Assembly (NCBI RefSeq): GCF_001632365.1
Contig: NW_024468516.1
Span: 838,177-902,176 of the forward strand
Direction of reading: 5' to 3'
Length of the DNA stretch: 64,000 nt
Source: Laetiporus sulphureus 93-53
Lineage: Eukaryota; Basidiomycota; Agaricomycetes; Polyporales; Laetiporaceae
Below, piece by piece: positions 58,184 to 64,000 of the stretch. The notes beneath the pieces are model-generated. The model had not been told where the DNA came from. It saw nothing but the letters and a program-made list of their open reading frames with translations, and searched no databases. Every line of letters starts with the position of its first letter. The first letter of the stretch is position 1. The translations under genes were made by a program, and so were the position numbers.

Positions 58184-60739
58184 ATGTCTTCTACCTCTCC
58201 ACCCTTCAACTCGTCCCCCGACAAGCCCTCGCCCACCCTCAACGTCAACATCAAAGGTCAGGCAAGTGCCCCCGCTCTACTCGCTGTAAAACAGCCTAAC
58301 AATGAACGTAACCAGGTCGAAGACGTTGTAGACGAGATGAAGCACAACAGGAAGCACAAAGTAAAGCACGAAAAGGACTCCGAAGCGCACAGGGTACGTC
58401 GTAGGCGTCTTAAAGTGGCTATATGCGTGCTAAACTCGCTGCCGATGCTCGCAGATCTTCCGTGAAAGTGCCGGCCATGCGTCCAGGGGCCTTCCCCAGA
58501 CGGTGAATCCGGTGAGTCTTGTTTTCATCTCTCAGATACGCGCACCCGTCGCCCGCACCTATTCGGCTCTCCCCCCTCCTTCCCCGATTGCTGAATGCTG
58601 ACACCCCGTCCTTCGCCAGGATGAAGAGACGGTACCGGGCATTCTGCACCCCGGTAGCACCGGTGTCATCTACTGTTCTGACCGTGCTATGGCCAACGGC
58701 TTCTCCTACACATCCGTGCATGAATGGGCCAACCTCGGCCAGGGCGCCCCCGAAGTAGGCCAAATCCCTGACGCCCCCCAGAAGCCCCAGGCCATCCCTA
58801 TGCCCATCGAATCGCTCGAGTATGCACCGACGACCGGTGTCAAAGGTGCGTATCAGCGCCTGCTTGGGGCTGTGGCCTTGAGCGGTGTGCGATGTGATAC
58901 GGAAATGAGATGTGCTGATGTTGACTGTCGTGACGTTCCAGCGCTTCGAGAGGCTGTGGCGAAATTGTACAACTTAACGTACCGCCAGGGCAAGGTCAGC
59001 CAGTATACCTATGAGAACGTTTGCATCGTCCCTGGTGGACGATCCGGTCTCTCTCGTGTCGCTGCCGTCATTGGGGATGTCTATACTGTGCGTACCACTC
59101 TTTCTGACAACGATCAACGATCAGGTTGATCTTACACATGCGTCCATCACCTTAGTCATATCAAGTCCCCGACTACACCGCTTATGATCAAGTTTTGGGC
59201 GCATTCAAGCGTCTTGTACCTGTCCCCACCACGTCAGTCGGGTTTTCTACTCTGCTGATGTGTTTATCAACTAATGCTCTCGCAAATACATGAACAGTCT
59301 CGAAGAAGATGTCCGTAACCCTTTGCACTTCCTTCCGTAATATGTTATTCTGATATGCGATGTAGGACGGCTACCGCTTTAACCTTTCGCAAGTCCGCGT
59401 GAGTACTCTCGTTCCACCGGTAGCCCACACACATGTTAATGCGTTGCGTTGCACATATTCAGAAAGATATCAGGACACAAGGCCTGCAGGTCATCATGGC
59501 GTCGAACCCACGCAACCCGACAGGGCAAGTCATCCGCGATCAGGAGCTGAATGACCTTGTCGCGCTCGCGCGCGATACGACGACGACGCTAATCCTTGAC
59601 GAGGTCCGTGCTCATCCACGTCACATATCGTGACGATCTACTCATAATGACGTATATTGTGGCGTGTACTAGTTCTATTCATGGTATATCTACCCGGAGA
59701 AGGAGGAAGACTTCGGCAAGTCCATCTCCTCAGCAGAATTCATCGACGACGTGAATTCGGTGCGCATATATGCATCATTTTTACTCTCTGTACCGCGCTA
59801 ACGTACTCGTTCACCAGGACCCCGTCGTCATCGTCGACGGACTCACCAAGGTATGGATAGATGTGCCTGTTTGGAAGAGTTTCAACCGCTGACGGGAGAC
59901 CGGTAGAACTGGCGCCTTCCCGGCTGGCGAATCTGCTGGGTAATGGGGCCAAGAAACCTCATCACCGCTCTCTCGCAGTCCGGCTCGTTCCTCGATGGAG
60001 GCGCCAACCATCCGTAAGCTCTCATGCTCCCCAACTATCCTTGCATCTAATTTGGTTCATTCTACCCAGTCTGCAGCTGGCGGCGATCCCGCTACTTGAC
60101 CCTGCGCGCGTGAAACTCGAGAAGCTCTCGCTGCAGCGGCACTTCAAGCACAAGCGGGACCACGTGCTCGCCCGGCTCAAGGAGATGGAGCTGGAGGTGA
60201 AGGTACCCCCGCGTGCGACGTTCTACATCTGGCTTGACCTGGGGGGTTTGCCTGCGCCGATCAACAATGGGCTGGTGAGTGTCGATCTATACGCATGCCT
60301 GAAGGAGGAACTGATTGTGAGTTGATGGCGGTGATAGACGTTCTTCGAGGAGCTGCTGAAGGAGAAGACCATCGTCATTCCGGGTATATTCTTTGATATC
60401 AACCCTGCGCATCGCCGCAACCTGTTCAATTCGCCTTGTCACCACTTTGTGCGTCTGTCGTTTGGACCGCCGTTGGAGGATCTGGACAAGGGTGCGTCTT
60501 TTGCTCCTGCATTCCTGATGTCCCTCCGCTTTCTCTCCCATGGTCGCCATCGCTGTCGAATATACCTTTAGATGCGTTGCTCGGCCCGATTACTGACGGA
60601 TTTTCTACTCGTCAATATAGGTCTTGATGCTATCGCGCGTGTCGTGAAGGCAGCAAGGAAGGAGGGCGGTCCGCAGCACTTCGGGCATAGCTACAAGAAG
60701 AGCATAGACTCGCCGACGGCGCTTCATCGCTTCGTTTGA
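58184..60739 (+). CDS. PLP-dependent aminotransferase, class I/II (fold type I)
   Basis: Exons 58184-58393, 58455-58511, 58620-58845, 58942-59087, 59156-59232, 59298-59310 (13 nt), 59366-59398, 59463-59603, 59673-59759, 59818-59850, 59907-60013, 60070-60274, 60338-60491 and 60621-60739 give 535 residues with consistent phases. The fold-type I core is clear: GGRSGLSRVAAVIGDVYT (cofactor-binding loop), VPDYTAYDQV, MASNPRNPTGQVI, LILDEFYSWYIYP with the Asp and Tyr that contact the pyridine ring, DGLTKNWRLPGWRICW with the PLP-binding Lys, and FVRLSFGPP with the substrate-carboxylate Arg. About 70 extra N-terminal residues are hydrophilic and Lys/His-rich, and there is an insert rich in Pro (IPDAPQKPQAIPMPIESLEY). 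No organelle signal is evident. The substrate cannot be read from sequence by eye. Confidence 0.92.
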
Positions 60740-63193
60740 GCGTGAAATGAAGTTATAGAGAACGCTGTACGTCTATATCTGGAATTCTGATACATCTCAG
60801 AGCATTAGATAGTTTAGAATGGTACGGGATTCTTATGAAAGCTCTGAATGGGCAGCAGTTGTGTTGGTTGACTGCTTCCGATAAGATGCTATTTGATGCA
60901 TACATGCGTGTGCATTAGCGATCGCATAAAGGGTTGTGGCTCAATTGGTGTTCGTGTGCTTTTAGGTCGTGCAGCATACTAATCAGTCTAGAGTCGTGGT
61001 TGACACTGCAGGCATGAAGGCATTTATTCCCGCTGCAAATGCTCTGAAAATGTGTTCTAAAGTGTGACCTATGCAACACTATGCCCTAATTAGGCAACTT
61101 TATTTCCCAAAAAGGCAGTCAATTACAATTTAGTGTCATTAAATAACGGTCGCAAATGCTTTCATGTCTGCGGTGTGAATGGCAGATTTGGGCACGAGCA
61201 TGTGCCTATGGGAATCGAATAGGAAGGACGGGCGGGGACACTCCTGAGCTAGACTATCCGAAGGGAATCGCTGGGATTCTGAGCATCTATCACGTCTTGG
61301 ATCAGCCGATTAACGGGCGGAAGCAAATCTCAATCTAACCTTTCTATTCAGGTGGCTCCCATGCTCGTTAGGCATCGTCACTGCGGATACAATCTATCTG
61401 ATGATCAACGTGTTCTTTTCATGGTTGAGAAGCTGCGAATCGCTGCAGCGCGGCCGCTCACGCCTTTTTTTTCAGGCTATATACACGAAGACTCCGGATT
61501 GGTGATGCACAATGTCTCATAAACTTTCGCTTTTTTATAACATATCCCGGTGTCGTGGCGGCTTTGACCATCAACAAGGTTGGTTAGCGTCGGCGGTCGG
61601 TTCTACGGCCAAAATGGTGACCCGTCGGTGATCATGGCCGCGGACAAAGAAGTCGCTGAGCGGAGGGTCGTGGCCGGGCACTAGTTTCGATCGTACTATC
61701 TGTCGGGTACTAGCGTCCGGTGCGCTGCCAGGACTCTCGCGGGAGCAAACTTCATGGTCTTCGCGGAGACAGGTTCATAAGTCGAACATGATAGCGGTGT
61801 TACATGACGACTTACCGCCCCCGTCTCTTGCTGTACTTGCAATTGTGCATGGCCGCTACCCCCATATCATAGTGTCAAATCATTGATAGATCCTTTGATA
61901 CTTCTTTAAATTCATGGAGCTTTTTTTCTCCGAGCCTGATACGGCGCATAATTCCGCTACATAGCCATTAATGGAAGGGTTGGCGGCAGTTCTCTGAACA
62001 GCTGCCATGCTCTTGCATCGCTTTTCCATTGATTGGCAGATGCAACGAGCATGGGGGCGTATGATCACAGTCTTGTAAAGCAGACGTAAACGTCAGCAGC
62101 TCTGTATGCTGGGCAGGACTAGATTTACAGAGGCGAGGTACGTTTCTCAGCTTGATGGCGGTGAATGTGAAACTCCTTGACATTGGCATCGCGGCGTAGG
62201 CTGGAGCGAGATTACATTGCGCGGGAGGCTGAGCTGTTTTGCCCACGCAGGTCCGCCAGAGCCTTCCGATTTAAGTCAGGCACGCGGCTCGACCTGGATA
62301 TGAGGACCTGTCAATGATCATCAGCGCGAACTGTATTGTCGCTTCGCAGTAGCATTGGCGCCCTGGCGATGCATCTTCACAGTGATGGACTTGCTCGCTG
62401 TTGACAAGTCGTAACTATGCATCAGTTAAGGAAACCGCGGGCCACATCTACGGCACTTTGCCTCGGCGCGCATTGCGACCGACCCTCGCACTCACTTTCC
62501 CTTGCCCAAGGTCTCTCTTTTTATCCTCTTCGTCTTCCGTTGCCCTCGGAAGTATGATAGGCGATGAGGGCTACGCACATGTGCTTTCAGCTCGGGACGC
62601 AGTAGTCTCCGGTGTCCCGGTTGAATTCTGGCTTCCCATCCTGGCGCTCGACAATTCGGAGATTTCTCAGTCATTTCAGGACTCTGCCGCAACGTTGTTG
62701 CGCACGTAAGTGTCCAATCCCGGTGACAACGGCCTATCAGCGCAACACTCGCGGGAGCTTAAGGTGTTCATCAGTCTAGCACCTCGCGGCCCGGCCATAG
62801 GTCTTTAGTCTCCTGGCCTGATCTGTTTCAGTCAACGCAACGCCAAGTAAGCTACCGCGCATCTTGGAAGCCGTATGTATGCAGAGAATATCGTAAGCCT
62901 TGAGCGGGGAATGGCAGGCAGCTGACAGAGTGTGTGCTGGCATGATGAGAATTATAGCGTCGGACCCACCTCACTCCAAGCATATAGCAAGAAGGCAGGT
63001 ATTCCGAGATCGCGATGCATGGCGTATTACCTACATGCACCGGCAATGACCTCGTGTTAGTAATGTGCCAATGACAGTCGTTACACCGGATAGCCCGTGG
63101 TATCAACGTACATAGGTATTATATCCTCCTCTGGTGTCGCCCTATCGTGCAATCATCGCTCGCGCCATGCGGGTCGTAAAAATAATGAGCCTA
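60740..63193. other. Gene-poor region between the aminotransferase and the monooxygenase
   Basis: About 2.5 kb. A possible first exon at 62554-62705 is listed separately. Other frames are short and unrecognised, and the 61.0-61.6 kb part is AT-rich. Confidence 0.45.
62554..62705 (+). CDS. Possible orphan first exon (about 50 residues), no family recognised
   Basis: A pyrimidine-rich tract (62510-62548) is followed by an ATG, 50 open codons with AVVSGVPVEFWLPILALDNS, and a perfect donor GTAAGT at 62706. The VPVEFWLPIL stretch faintly recalls F-box beginnings. No continuing exon could be joined, so this is either a relic or an unfinished model. Confidence 0.2.
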
Positions 63194-64000
63194 TCAAGCC
63201 GTAGATGTCTCGATCGTCATCGCACCCCAGAATCCCCCGTTTGGAGATTCTGGGATGCCATTGATCCCCGAGTCGCCCTGTTTTGCGCGCTCACGCAGCT
63301 GCCCCCATTGCACCCACCAGTTGTCCGCCTCGTCTTCGCAATCATAACCAAAAATAGTCCGTATTTCCACCCACTGCTCACTCTCCACGCCATTCTCGCC
63401 ATCTTCTGAATCGAAGACGTTCTTTCCCGCTCGGTATCTCGTCTGCATGGTCTTGTCGCGTGCTTCTTGTTCGGGACCATCCTCCATCGTGACGAGCGCC
63501 AGCAACCCCACCTCTGACTGGCGAGCGACTTCGCAGCGCTTTTGTCGGATGTCTTGAAAGGCGCACAGGAAGCTCTCGATCTGCTCGTGCCTAGTGAGAT
63601 GGCTGAAAAGCTTGGCCAGCACTGCAGCATCTTCGAGTGCCATTGCAGCCCCTTGGATAGCCCCTGGCTGCAGGTGTCTCAGTCGGATGTGTCGTGCACT
63701 CATATTGGCGTGGTACGCACTGCGATTGGATGTGCTGCCTGGCCCACTAGTAAAAGGTGGCCGCTGTCATCTACCCAATCCTCAAGATCTTCATATTGGT
63801 TGATTGCGACTCGTATTGCATTACTTGCATGATCGCCTACAGCTCGCAGCCTGATTGACTCAGTCAATCATGTCATATCTGGGCCATGAATTGTAATACT
63901 CACCTTGGATCACAGACTTCCGGCAGTAATGTGCGCAATTGGGTAGAAGGAGGATCACCGTAAAAGCCCTCCTCCCCTTCGTCGCGCAGAAAGAATTGGA
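63194..64000 (-). CDS. FAD-dependent monooxygenase (salicylate-hydroxylase-like), 5' part outside window
   Basis: C-terminal part of an aromatic-ring-type flavin hydroxylase. Exons beyond 64000-63904, 63850-63721 and 63667-63194. Visible sequence starts QFFLRDEGEEGFYGDPPSTQ, then LRAVGDHASNAIRVAINQYE, and the FAD-binding motif GHLLLVGQAAHPIA spliced to PGAIQGAAMALEDAAVLAKL. The Asp of the usual GDAAHP motif, which contacts the FAD ribitol, is Gln here (some fungal relatives have Glu). The last 60 residues are acidic with WWVQWGQLRERA and no membrane helix. The N-terminal Rossmann GxGxxG motif would lie off the right edge. Such enzymes serve aromatic degradation or secondary metabolism; the substrate is unknown. 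Confidence 0.85.

Overview
The window is nuclear DNA from a filamentous basidiomycete, most likely an Agaricomycete of the polypore or mushroom type. The evidence is dense protein-coding genes on both strands, many 45-65 nt GT-AG introns with several exons of 10-30 nt, fungus-specific families (DASH subunit Dad3, Zn2Cys6 regulator, 7-TM DUF6533-type protein, vacuolar-type CAX exchanger) and a basidiomycete BTB-like protein. I see no CRISPR array, rRNA or convincing tRNA, and no intact transposon. Gene models were built by hand from splice phase and family similarity. Exon coordinates are given in each entry.

Layout. 1-17 kb: a kinesin running off the left edge (-), the Arp2/3 subunit ARPC1 (+), DASH subunit DAD3 (-), a BTB-like acidic protein (+) and the dynein regulator PAC1/LIS1 (-). 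This stretch is rich in cytoskeleton and chromosome-segregation functions. 17-27 kb: an AGC-type protein kinase (+), a 22-exon oligopeptide transporter (+) and a Gfd2-like RNase-H-fold protein (-). 27-38 kb: a YTH m6A reader (-), a TilS-like tRNA lysidine synthetase (+), a serine-rich SRP40/Nopp140-like nucleolar protein with a large internal tandem duplication (-), lumazine synthase RIB4 (+) and a Gtr1/RagA GTPase (+). 38-48 kb: a CAX Ca2+/H+ exchanger (-), then a gene-poor stretch with a dispersed repeat, a near-perfect hairpin, a broken copy of a 7-TM gene and a largely intact relative of it (+). 48-64 kb: isovaleryl-CoA dehydrogenase (-) divergent from a Zn2Cys6 regulator (+), a second inverted copy of the dispersed repeat, arginase (+), a class I/II aminotransferase (+) and an FAD monooxygenase running off the right edge (-).

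Functional links are loose, as usual for fungal chromosomes. Isovaleryl-CoA dehydrogenase, arginase, the aminotransferase, the oligopeptide transporter and the Gtr1 GTPase (TORC1 amino-acid signalling) all concern amino-acid supply, but they do not form a recognisable cluster. The most unusual things seen are the in-gene tandem duplication that copied introns as well as exons (32.9-35.2 kb), the 7-TM gene and pseudogene bracketed by an inverted pair of 0.3 kb repeats (42.7-53.2 kb), the 18-bp perfect hairpin at 44.16 kb, a diverged switch I in the Gtr1 GTPase, an apparently catalytically altered Gfd2-like protein, two GC-AG introns and several 10-13 nt exons. No clearly new multi-gene system was found.
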